Shown here: in pieces, positions 1-5,167 of the stretch
Layout of the letters: each line of letters starts with the position of its first letter
How positions within the stretch are numbered: position 1 is the stretch's first letter
The notes under the pieces: model-generated
Told to the model about the DNA's origin: nothing
Database searches by the model: none
What the model saw: the letters and a program-made list of their open reading frames with translations, nothing else
Made by a program: the position numbers and the translations under genes
Origin: Spirochaetaceae bacterium
GTDB taxonomy: Bacteria; Spirochaetota; Spirochaetia; UBA9216
NCBI GenBank assembly: GCA_028527945.1
Contig: JAQQAK010000459.1
Coordinates: 1-5,167 of the forward strand
Direction of reading: 5' to 3'
Length of the DNA: 5,167 bases

Positions 1-323
1 TAGAAGAGCAGCGCAACCTTGTTTATATAGAATTAAAAAAACTGTTGAATAAAAAATCTGATGATGGTTTTTATTCAGTGGCCTTGCATTTGGAAGGTGA
101 TTGCAGAGAAAGATGTCTTTCATCGTATCGAAAAATGAAAGTAGCACTTCTTAGAATGCAGGGTATTACTATTGGTATTGATCAGTATGTGAAAACTGTT
201 GGAGATACAACAAGAAGCGTTCTGGATGAAGTTTTTCCTCACAGACGGGGAGATATTTATTCTAAAAGTGGAAATAAAAAGCCCGCACAGAACGATCCAA
301 TGGTTTTAAATAAACAGTTGTAA
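1..323 (+). CDS. flgN: Probable FlgN-family flagellar export chaperone, C-terminal part (5' end outside window)
   Basis: The reading frame is open from base 3 to the stop at 321-323, giving about 106 residues with no start in a convincing context, so the true start lies upstream of the window. FlgN proteins are small, mostly helical cytoplasmic chaperones that hold FlgK and FlgL unfolded and deliver them to the flagellar type III export apparatus. The visible part is charged and predicted helical (EEQRNLVYIELKKLL at the start). It continues with a helix around MKVALLRMQGITIGIDQYV and ends in a short Tyr/Gly/Lys tail (IYSKSGNKK), which resembles the usual end of FlgN proteins. The family is poorly conserved, so the call rests largely on position directly upstream of flgK, as in Bacillus and treponemal flagellar clusters. 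A TTG at 45 could be read as a start, but the frame continues upstream of it without a stop. An uncharacterised flagellar protein is the main alternative. Confidence 0.62.
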   Translation, partial: EEQRNLVYIELKKLLNKKSDDGFYSVALHLEGDCRERCLSSYRKMKVALLRMQGITIGIDQYVKTVGDTTRSVLDEVFPHRRGDIYSKSGNKKPAQNDPMVLNKQL

Positions 324-336
324 GTTGAAATAGAGT

Positions 337-343
337 AGGAGGA
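337..343 (+). promoter_or_regulatory. Ribosome binding site of flgK
   Basis: AGGAGGA lies 6 nt before the ATG at 350 and is a near-perfect Shine-Dalgarno sequence, the strongest in the window. It fixes the flgK start. The 26-nt gap between the flgN-like stop and flgK shows no recognisable promoter, which favours readthrough from upstream. Two GGA triplets lie in tandem here, so CsrA could in principle compete for the site, but the flanks do not match the CsrA consensus well. Confidence 0.85.
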
Positions 344-349
344 GTAAGA

Positions 350-2227
350 ATGCAGTCCACCTTTACCGGAATAGAAATAGGAAAAAGAAGCCTTGTTGCC
401 CATACGCAGGGGCTGTCCACAATTGGGCACAATGTTAGTAATGCTTCAGTAGACGGATACTCCCGTCAAAAGGTACAGATGGGTGCAGTAGATCCTCTCT
501 ACATGCCTGGTTTAAACAGAGAAGACACTCCCGGCCAGATTGGACAGGGAGTTCAGGTTAACCGTATAGAAAGAGTTCGCGATGAAATTCTTGAAAACAG
601 GATTGTTGGAAAAGGTGATGATCAGGGCTATTGGGAAGCACGCGATAAATATATATTGATGGTAGAGCAGGTTTATAATGAACCAACAGACTCTTCTGTA
701 AGAAACTTAATGGATAAATTCTGGGACTCATGGCAGGAATTGTCTATGTATCCTGATGAGCTTCCTTCTCGGCAGGCTGTTATTGAACGAGGACAGGCTC
801 TTGCTGATGGTATTCAAGATAGATATAAGTCTCTTAAAGAAATACGTACAATGATAGATGAAGATGTTCAGGTTACAGTAGACCGTGTTAATTCAATATT
901 GAATGACATTGGTGGCGTAAATGAGCAAATTGTAAAAATAGAAGCTGTAGGTGATAATCCTAATGATCTTTATGATGAGCGTGACAGACTTGTTAGAGAT
1001 CTTTCTTCAATCATAAATATAACTACAGATGGGCGTGATCCTGATGAGTTTACCATACATTCAGGCGGACTGCATTTAATGCAGGGAAAACTTGTTCATA
1101 ATATTAAAGCTGAGCCTGATTCAGATAATGAAGGTTACTTGAGTGTTCTCTGGGACGAAAGCGGGCAGAAAACTAATTTTCAGGGCGGCAAACTTGCTGC
1201 CTTATTAGAGCTTAGAGATGGTGATGTTCGATCTGAGATTCAAAACTTTGATACAATGGTTATTAACTTTGTAGATCTTGTAAATGAAAACCATTCAGAA
1301 GGTTATGGTTTGAATGGAAAAACAGGAGTAGATTTCTTTAAAGAATATCCTTTTATAAATAATATCTCAGGAAATTATGACCGTGATGGTGACGGTGAAT
1401 ATGACTCAAGTTGGATTTTCAGAATAAATGGTTCTAACAGTCTTGATGCTCAGGCTCAGGTCGGTATAAGCGGAACAATTAAGCTTTCATCGCCTGGCGG
1501 GGTAAATGAAATAAATTATTACCCTACAGATACTGTTCAGGATATAGTTGATAGAGTGAATTTTTCAAATTCTGAAGTTACAGCCTCTCTTAACAGAAAT
1601 GGCCAATTGAGCTTGAAGGCTACTCCGGCCGACAGTATGGATAATCCTGACTTTGTGATTAGACATGTAGAAGATTCTGGCCAGTTCCTTGTTGGATATG
1701 CCGGAATATTGTCAGCAGCAGGTGAGGATGGAGCTTATGACTGGGAAACTTCAGATGCTGTTAATCAACTTCATGGCCCTGACACACGCTTTGCCGTAGC
1801 GCCTTTATCACACCCTTCAGGATATATAGAGTTAACTAATACTGTTAAAAACGATCCTGGGGCTATAGCGGCCGGTTACGGCTTAAATGGAAGACCCGCA
1901 ATGCCTGGAGATGGTTCTGCAGCCAAGACTATTGCGGCTCTCAGAAATAATCCTGTAATGGTTGGGAATGTTCCTGGATTTGATGAATATTTTGCTCAGA
2001 CTGTTGCTTCTATTGGCCTAAAAGGAGAAACAGCCCAGCGTTCGCTGGATACAGAAAATATAATTATGAAAGAATTGAAAGATATGCAGGAATCTATTTC
2101 TGGGGTAAATATGGATGAAGAACTTTCTGAAATGATTAAGTTTCAGCATGGATATTCTGCTGCCGCAAGAATTGTAAATACATTTGATGATATGCTTGAC
2201 ACCATAATTAACAGGATGGGGGTATAG
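350..2227 (+). CDS. flgK: Flagellar hook-associated protein 1 (FlgK)
   Basis: FlgK is an axial protein. It is exported through the flagellar type III apparatus and forms the first ring of the hook-filament junction; in spirochaetes this lies in the periplasm. The N-terminal rod/hook-type motif spans about residues 7-45 (GLSTIGHNVSNASVDGYSRQ). Family hallmarks follow: NDLYDERDRLVRDLS near 205-219, GGKLAALLELRD near 279-290, and the C-terminal D0 helix SGVNMDEELSEMIKFQHGYS through FDDMLDTIINRMG near 584-624. Both termini are intact. At 625 aa it is longer than E. coli FlgK (about 547 aa). The extra length lies in the surface-exposed middle, which contains an Asp-rich DRDGDGEYD loop (344-352) and a flagellin-IN-like module (about 374-432). 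The start is fixed by the AGGAGGA site. The gene is followed 3 nt later by flgL. There is no sign of a frameshift. Confidence 0.96.
   Translation: MQSTFTGIEIGKRSLVAHTQGLSTIGHNVSNASVDGYSRQKVQMGAVDPLYMPGLNREDTPGQIGQGVQVNRIERVRDEILENRIVGKGDDQGYWEARDKYILMVEQVYNEPTDSSVRNLMDKFWDSWQELSMYPDELPSRQAVIERGQALADGIQDRYKSLKEIRTMIDEDVQVTVDRVNSILNDIGGVNEQIVKIEAVGDNPNDLYDERDRLVRDLSSIINITTDGRDPDEFTIHSGGLHLMQGKLVHNIKAEPDSDNEGYLSVLWDESGQKTNFQGGKLAALLELRDGDVRSEIQNFDTMVINFVDLVNENHSEGYGLNGKTGVDFFKEYPFINNISGNYDRDGDGEYDSSWIFRINGSNSLDAQAQVGISGTIKLSSPGGVNEINYYPTDTVQDIVDRVNFSNSEVTASLNRNGQLSLKATPADSMDNPDFVIRHVEDSGQFLVGYAGILSAAGEDGAYDWETSDAVNQLHGPDTRFAVAPLSHPSGYIELTNTVKNDPGAIAAGYGLNGRPAMPGDGSAAKTIAALRNNPVMVGNVPGFDEYFAQTVASIGLKGETAQRSLDTENIIMKELKDMQESISGVNMDEELSEMIKFQHGYSAAARIVNTFDDMLDTIINRMGV
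1379..1405 (+). other. Asp-rich DxDxDGxxD loop within FlgK (possible calcium site)
   Basis: Codons for FlgK residues 344-352 encode DRDGDGEYD, with Asp at loop positions 1, 3, 5 and 9 and Gly at 6. This spacing is that of EF-hand or dockerin-type calcium loops. It sits in the variable central region, just before a beta-rich segment (SSWIFRING). There is no Glu at position 12 (Trp there), so it is not a canonical EF-hand. Metal binding is inferred only. Confidence 0.4.
1469..1645 (+). other. Flagellin-IN-like module within FlgK
   Basis: FlgK residues about 374-432 follow the pattern of the flagellin hook IN repeat. A beta strand (SGTIKLSS) is followed by a 'DTVQDIVDRVN' helix, then 'SEVTASLNRNGQLSLKA'. 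Such modules lie in surface-exposed domains of flagellins and hook-associated proteins. A comparable segment occurs in the downstream FlgL. The call is by pattern only. Confidence 0.5.
2218..2223 (+). promoter_or_regulatory. Ribosome binding site of flgL, inside the end of flgK
   Basis: GGGGGT lies in the last codons of flgK and can pair with the 16S rRNA tail with one G-U wobble, leaving 7 nt to the ATG at 2231. An AGGA just upstream (2213-2216) is too far away to be the main site. The overlap with flgK coding sequence implies translational coupling of the two junction proteins, which are needed in similar amounts. Confidence 0.6.
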
Positions 2228-2230
2228 TAA

Positions 2231-3478
2231 ATGAAAAGAATAAGTACATACATGCCTAACGATGATTATCAATACCGTATGCGTCTGCAGGAATGGAAAA
2301 TGGGCGATCTTCAGGGCAAAATTGCTGAACAGACCAGAGTTCGTGAATTGCGTGATGACCCTTTGGCTGCTGCCCATTCAACAAGGTTTCAATCAAAAAT
2401 AACAAGACTTAAAAGATTTTCTGATAATATTGAAAAAGTTCAGGGCGATCACCGCGTTGCTGAAGGTTATATGACAAGTGCCAATAATATTATTTTGAGA
2501 ATCAGAGAACTTGCCATTCAGGGTTCCAATGATACTTATTCTAAAGAAGATAAGGCTAAAATGGGTGAAGAAGTTAATCAGCTTCTTAATGAACTTGTAG
2601 AAATAAGTAACGCTGAAGATGGAAACGGTAATTCAATTTTTTCAGGTGATAAAAATAACGGAATAGCTTTTAGGGCAGAAACTGGTATGGTCCCAGGGGC
2701 TGCCGGTAAGAAGATTACATCTGTTGAATATGTAGGAACTGTAAATAGACAGGAGACTGAGGTTTCTGAAAGCAGTTATATGAATACAGATTTTCCAGGG
2801 AATCGTGTGTTTTGGGCTGAACAACAGCAGGTGTTTTCTTCTGTAGACGCTTCTAATTATAGTGTTCTTGAAGATACTTCAATATCAATTGATGGAGAAA
2901 ACATAGAACTCAATGCAGGAGACAATGTTCACGCTGTAATGGCCAAGATAAATGACGCGGATATTGCTGTAAAAGCTCAGCTTGATCCTGTTACTAATTC
3001 TATAATCTTAAAGTCTACAACCCCACACCAGATCTGGATGGAAGACACTGACGGGGGGAGTGTTCTTAAAGATTTAGGGCTTGTGTCAGCACGTTCCGGC
3101 AGACCTCCGGCTAATATAGATAAAGACGCAAGAGTCTCCGGCGGCTCACTTTTTGATATGGTTATAGCTCTCAGAGATAATCTTTATGTGGGAAATACAA
3201 TTGATATTGGTGGTAAGGCCTTAAAAGGTATAGATATGGCTCACAATAATATTCTCTCAGAGATTACAAGACTTGGCGCAGAAGATGAAAGACTTGATAC
3301 AACGTATAAGAGAATCGCCTATGAAATACCGAATATACAGCAAATGAATTCCAATGCTGTTGATTTGGATTTTGCGGAAGCTATAACAGATTTGAAAATG
3401 ATGGAAAAAACTCAGCAGGCAACTCTTCAGACAGCTGCCAAAGTATTAAAACCGACACTTCTGGATTATTTGAGGTAA
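2231..3478 (+). CDS. flgL: Flagellar hook-associated protein 3 (FlgL)
   Basis: FlgL forms the second ring of the hook-filament junction, on top of FlgK and below the flagellin filament. It is exported by the flagellar type III apparatus with help from FlgN. The N-terminus starts MKRISTYMPNDDYQYR and reaches the family motif RDDPLAAAHSTRF at residues 41-53, followed by long D1 helices and the turn SIFSGDKNN near 135-143. The C-terminal D0/D1 helices (about 336-415) include DLDFAEAITDLKMMEKT and end LLDYLR, as in flagellin-like proteins. At 415 aa it is longer than FlgL of E. coli (about 317 aa) or Bacillus (about 298 aa). The extra sequence lies around residues 150-300 and includes a flagellin-IN-like module at about 216-285. 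Its ATG lies 3 nt after the flgK stop. A flagellin is excluded by the RDDP motif context and the position after flgK. Confidence 0.94.
   Translation: MKRISTYMPNDDYQYRMRLQEWKMGDLQGKIAEQTRVRELRDDPLAAAHSTRFQSKITRLKRFSDNIEKVQGDHRVAEGYMTSANNIILRIRELAIQGSNDTYSKEDKAKMGEEVNQLLNELVEISNAEDGNGNSIFSGDKNNGIAFRAETGMVPGAAGKKITSVEYVGTVNRQETEVSESSYMNTDFPGNRVFWAEQQQVFSSVDASNYSVLEDTSISIDGENIELNAGDNVHAVMAKINDADIAVKAQLDPVTNSIILKSTTPHQIWMEDTDGGSVLKDLGLVSARSGRPPANIDKDARVSGGSLFDMVIALRDNLYVGNTIDIGGKALKGIDMAHNNILSEITRLGAEDERLDTTYKRIAYEIPNIQQMNSNAVDLDFAEAITDLKMMEKTQQATLQTAAKVLKPTLLDYLR
2876..3085 (+). other. Flagellin-IN-like module within FlgL
   Basis: FlgL residues about 216-285 read TSISIDGENIELNAGDNVHA, then AVMAKINDADIAVKAQLDP, NSIILKS and a closing DTDGGSVLKDLGLV. 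This matches the layout of the flagellin hook IN repeat: strand, helix ending in 'IN', strand, then 'GG..L..LGL'. It accounts for part of the extra length over short FlgL proteins and resembles the segment in the neighbouring FlgK. Confidence 0.55.
3472..3476 (+). promoter_or_regulatory. Ribosome binding site of fliW, overlapping the flgL stop
   Basis: GAGGT runs into the flgL stop codon (3476-3478), leaving only about 4 nt to the fliW ATG at 3481. The spacing is short, so fliW translation probably depends on ribosomes finishing flgL. Confidence 0.55.
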
Positions 3479-3480
3479 TA

Positions 3481-3939
3481 ATGATTACAGTAAATACAAA
3501 AGCTTATGGAACTATCGATATCGATGAACGACAAAAAATATTTTTCCCGAATGGTATATTTGGTTTTGAAAGTTTAAAAGACTTTGCGCTTCTTGATGCT
3601 GCGCAGCAGCCCTTTTATTGGCTGCAGTCTCTGGATATAAAAGAAACAGCTTTTGTATTAATAAGTCCCTTCATTTTTAGAAAAGATTATAAGCTTGATG
3701 TAGCAGGTAGCGAACTTGAAGAAATCGGTCTAAAACCTGATGACACTGATAATATGCTCATTTTTGCTATTGTAACTATTCCTGAAAATCAACAAAAAAT
3801 GTCTGCTAATCTCCAGGGACCCATAGTTGTAAATAGGCAGAATCGTACAGCCAGACAATCTATTGCGATAAATCCAAAATGGAAGACCAAACACTATATA
3901 TTTGAAGAGCTTGCTGGTAACAAGGAAGAAGTATGCTGA
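3481..3939 (+). CDS. fliW: Flagellar assembly factor FliW (CsrA antagonist)
   Basis: FliW is a small cytoplasmic beta-rich protein. In Bacillus it binds either flagellin or CsrA: when flagellin is exported, freed FliW sequesters CsrA and relieves repression of flagellin translation. The 152-aa protein is full length for the family. Recognisable segments are FFPNGIFGFESLKDFALL (about 21-38), PFYWLQSLD (44-52), FVLISPFIF (58-66), VTIPENQQKMSANLQGPIVV (98-117) followed by NRQNRTARQ, and a C-terminal KTKHYIF strand. It starts 2 nt after flgL, and its last 7 nt overlap csrA in another frame, an arrangement that couples antagonist and regulator synthesis. Its regulatory targets in this organism are not visible here; a flagellin mRNA elsewhere in the genome is the likely one. 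Confidence 0.95.
   Translation: MITVNTKAYGTIDIDERQKIFFPNGIFGFESLKDFALLDAAQQPFYWLQSLDIKETAFVLISPFIFRKDYKLDVAGSELEEIGLKPDDTDNMLIFAIVTIPENQQKMSANLQGPIVVNRQNRTARQSIAINPKWKTKHYIFEELAGNKEEVC
3922..3928 (+). promoter_or_regulatory. csrA ribosome binding site with overlapping CsrA-like motif
   Basis: AAGGAAG near the end of fliW precedes the csrA ATG (3933) by 4 nt. Extended leftwards, bases 3920-3928 read ACAAGGAAG. This matches the central part of the CsrA/RsmA RNA consensus (ACARGGAUG) at all positions except U to A after GGA. CsrA binding here would block its own translation start, a form of autoregulation known in other bacteria. The ribosome-binding role is well supported; the CsrA role is inferred. 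Confidence 0.6.
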
Positions 3940-4166
3940 TCCTTACAAGAAAAAAGAATGAAAGTATAAATATTGGCGACAGCATAGAAATCTCAGTTAT
4001 AGAAATAAAGGGTGATCAGGTAAAAATAGGAATAAATGCTCCAAAAGAGATTAAGGTTTACAGAAAAGAAGTTTATCTTGCTATTCAGGAAGAAAACAAA
4101 GAAGCATTAAAGACTTCGATTGAACTACCTAAGCTTGATGATTTTTTTCTTAACAAAGATAACTGA
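3933..4166 (+). CDS. csrA: Carbon storage regulator CsrA (RNA-binding translational regulator)
   Basis: CsrA is a dimeric RNA-binding protein that recognises GGA motifs, commonly over ribosome binding sites, and represses or stabilises mRNAs. The 77-aa protein begins MLILTRKKNESINIGDSIEI and contains GDQVKIGINAPKEIKVYRKE. The residues known to contact RNA in the family are present: L4, R6, V42 and R44. It carries about 16 more residues than the 61-aa E. coli form. This C-terminal tail (about 55-77, ending PKLDDFFLNKDN) is typical of FliW-partnered CsrA proteins, in which the extension is part of the FliW contact in Bacillus. The ATG lies inside the last codons of fliW. Flagellin mRNA is the expected main target by analogy, and self-regulation is possible (see the motif over its ribosome binding site). 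Confidence 0.97.
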   Translation: MLILTRKKNESINIGDSIEISVIEIKGDQVKIGINAPKEIKVYRKEVYLAIQEENKEALKTSIELPKLDDFFLNKDN

Positions 4167-4194
4167 TATTTGATACTAATTCAAACAAATATTA
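4164..4194 (+). repeat. AT-rich inverted repeat between convergent genes (weak terminator candidate)
   Basis: A perfect 7-bp inverted repeat (ATATTTG at 4166-4172, CAAATAT at 4186-4192) can be extended to 9 bp in + strand RNA by one G-U and one U-A pair, around a 13-nt loop. It exactly bridges the csrA stop codon and the stop codon of the opposing gene. Only one G-C pair is present and no T-run follows on either strand, so it is at best a weak bidirectional terminator or processing hairpin and could be chance in AT-rich DNA. Confidence 0.3.
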
Positions 4195-5167
4195 AAGCTC
4201 TTCCAATTCTTCAATTTCTTCAACATCTGAATATGTATCAGATTCTGAATAAGAATGCCAGTTCTCAACCATTTGTAGACCTTCAGGCGGCTCGTCTGAA
4301 AGAGCTGTACAGATGTTTTCAAAATCTTTCTCAATTGATAAGAACACTTTTATAAGGGTAGGATCAAAATGACTTCCACTTGAAGAAGTTATAATATCAA
4401 CAGCTTTTTCATGAGGAAAGGCATCTTTATAGCTCCTCTTCATTCGTAAAGCATCGTAAACATCAGCAATGGCTGTAATTCTGGCTGCAAGTGGTATGTC
4501 CTCTCCTGCAAGGCCAAAAAGGTATCCGCTGCCATCCCACTTTTCATGGTGTGCTCTTGCAATTTCTGATGCCATTTTATCAGGGTAATTTGAAAGAATA
4601 AGAGCTCCATTTATTGTATGCTCTTTCATAATTGCCCATTCTGCGTCATCAAGAGGGCCTCTTTTGGTCAGAATGTTATCGGGCGTTCCAATCTTTCCAA
4701 CATCGTGCATAGGTGCAAGAAAATGTATCGATTCTATAAAATCAAGATTTATTTCAGGGTAAAGTTTATTTTTATAACAGGCTTCACTCAATGCTCTTGC
4801 AAACGCGCCAACACGCTTAATGTGATTTCCTGTATCATCATCCTTTAGCTTTGATGCCTCTAAAAGTCCCATATAGGTTTTTCTAAGCATCTTGTTTCTT
4901 GATTCTGTCAAATCGTCTATAAAACCAATAAAGTTTTTAGGGTTTTCACTGTTAGATGGATCTAATGGAAAAACTATCATAATGACGGTTGATGAAAGTT
5001 TTTTATCAGAAGTTAAAGTAATATTAAATTTACCTGAATTATTAGGCAGGGCTGAAATTCGGCTCTTTAACTGCGTTTTTGTTAAAGCAGAAAGATTTCT
5101 GTTTATTATGGTTTCTCCTGGAAAATACTCTGAGAAACTATTATTAAACCAAATAACTTCGAGCCCA
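4192..5167 (-). CDS. PAS and HD-GYP domain protein, probable cyclic-di-GMP phosphodiesterase (5' end outside window)
   Basis: HD-GYP proteins hydrolyse cyclic di-GMP with a metal centre. The frame stays open from the stop at 4192 to the right edge, giving about 324 visible residues. An ATG at 4980 is internal: sequence upstream of it (VIWFNNSFSEYFPGE) reads as a PAS sensor domain, ending at FIGFIDDLTESRNKMLRK. The HD-GYP domain lies at about 4890-4336. Putative ligands, numbered from the first visible residue, are H115 (GNHIKR), H154-D155 (MHDVGKIGTPD), H183 (KEHT), H206-H207 (AHHEKWDG) and D235 (IADVYDAL). The RSYK motif (R-x-x-K, a family ligand-binding pattern) is present. The signature reads GYL (214-216), not GYP, and Asp replaces the more usual Glu four residues before the first His. 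An acidic tail ends EEIEELEEL. The gene converges on csrA, so it is outside the operon. No transmembrane segment is visible in this part; further N-terminal sensor domains may exist. Confidence 0.92.
   Translation of the reverse strand, partial: GLEVIWFNNSFSEYFPGETIINRNLSALTKTQLKSRISALPNNSGKFNITLTSDKKLSSTVIMIVFPLDPSNSENPKNFIGFIDDLTESRNKMLRKTYMGLLEASKLKDDDTGNHIKRVGAFARALSEACYKNKLYPEINLDFIESIHFLAPMHDVGKIGTPDNILTKRGPLDDAEWAIMKEHTINGALILSNYPDKMASEIARAHHEKWDGSGYLFGLAGEDIPLAARITAIADVYDALRMKRSYKDAFPHEKAVDIITSSSGSHFDPTLIKVFLSIEKDFENICTALSDEPPEGLQMVENWHSYSESDTYSDVEEIEELEEL

Noticed and set aside
45..323. TTG at 45 as start of the first gene (92 aa)
   Set aside because: The frame is open upstream to the window edge with similar coding character, and no Shine-Dalgarno precedes the TTG; it is treated as an internal Leu codon of a truncated gene.
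324..349. Possible promoter between the flgN-like gene and flgK
   Set aside because: The 26-nt gap is mostly ribosome binding site; no convincing -10/-35 or flagellar sigma-28-type element could be placed.
2018..2377. Minus-strand open frame of 119 aa across the flgK-flgL junction
   Set aside because: It lies antisense to two well-supported genes; its product matches no recognisable family and is rich in Cys/His/Phe, as expected for a shadow frame.
2642..2824. Minus-strand open frame of 60 aa inside flgL
   Set aside because: Antisense to flgL, with no recognisable domain or ribosome binding site.
4142..4148. T-run near the end of csrA as a terminator
   Set aside because: It lies inside csrA coding sequence (Phe-Phe-Leu codons) and is not preceded by a stable GC stem.
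4170..4355. Plus-strand open frame of 61 aa after csrA
   Set aside because: It is antisense to the acidic tail and end of the HD-GYP gene, has no Shine-Dalgarno, and its Leu/Gln-rich product mirrors the opposing Glu-rich codons.
4618..4848. Plus-strand open frame of 76 aa
   Set aside because: Antisense to the conserved HD-GYP core; no independent support.
4192..4980. ATG at 4980 as start of the HD-GYP gene (262 aa)
   Set aside because: The frame is open for 62 further codons to the window edge, and those codons complete a PAS-like domain; starting at 4980 would cut the domain in half.

Overview
This window looks like part of a spirochaete chromosome, most likely Treponema or a close relative. 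I infer this from the AT-rich coding sequence, the order flgN-like/flgK/flgL/fliW/csrA, and hook-associated proteins longer than the enterobacterial or Bacillus forms (FlgK 625 aa, FlgL 415 aa). The lineage is inferred from gene order and protein character, not from a search. Coding sequence fills nearly the whole window. No RNA genes, CRISPR arrays, insertion sequences or attachment sites were seen.

Positions 1-4166 (+ strand) hold a tightly packed flagellar late-assembly and regulatory operon. First comes the 3' end of a probable flgN (export chaperone for the hook-associated proteins), cut by the left edge. It is followed by flgK and flgL (the two hook-filament junction proteins), fliW and csrA. 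Junctions after flgK are 3 nt, 2 nt and a 7-nt overlap, so flgK, flgL, fliW and csrA are very probably cotranscribed and translationally coupled. The order resembles the flgM-flgN-flgK-flgL-fliW-csrA cluster of Bacillus subtilis, where FliW and CsrA form a partner switch that ties flagellin translation to filament assembly. No flagellin gene is visible here.

Positions 4192-5167 (- strand) hold a convergent gene cut by the right edge. It encodes a PAS sensor domain followed by a complete HD-GYP cyclic-di-GMP phosphodiesterase domain. Reading the frame past the first internal ATG shows that the gene continues to the window edge, so a start at 4980 is not the real one. Its signature reads GYL instead of GYP, while the metal-ligand His/Asp residues are present.

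The genes combine filament-junction assembly (FlgN, FlgK, FlgL), post-transcriptional control (FliW, CsrA) and, next door, second-messenger turnover (HD-GYP). The system is a known one. The points most worth a second look are CsrA-like motifs over the csrA and flgL ribosome binding sites, an Asp-rich calcium-loop-like motif in FlgK, flagellin-IN-like modules in both FlgK and FlgL, and the GYL variant of the phosphodiesterase.
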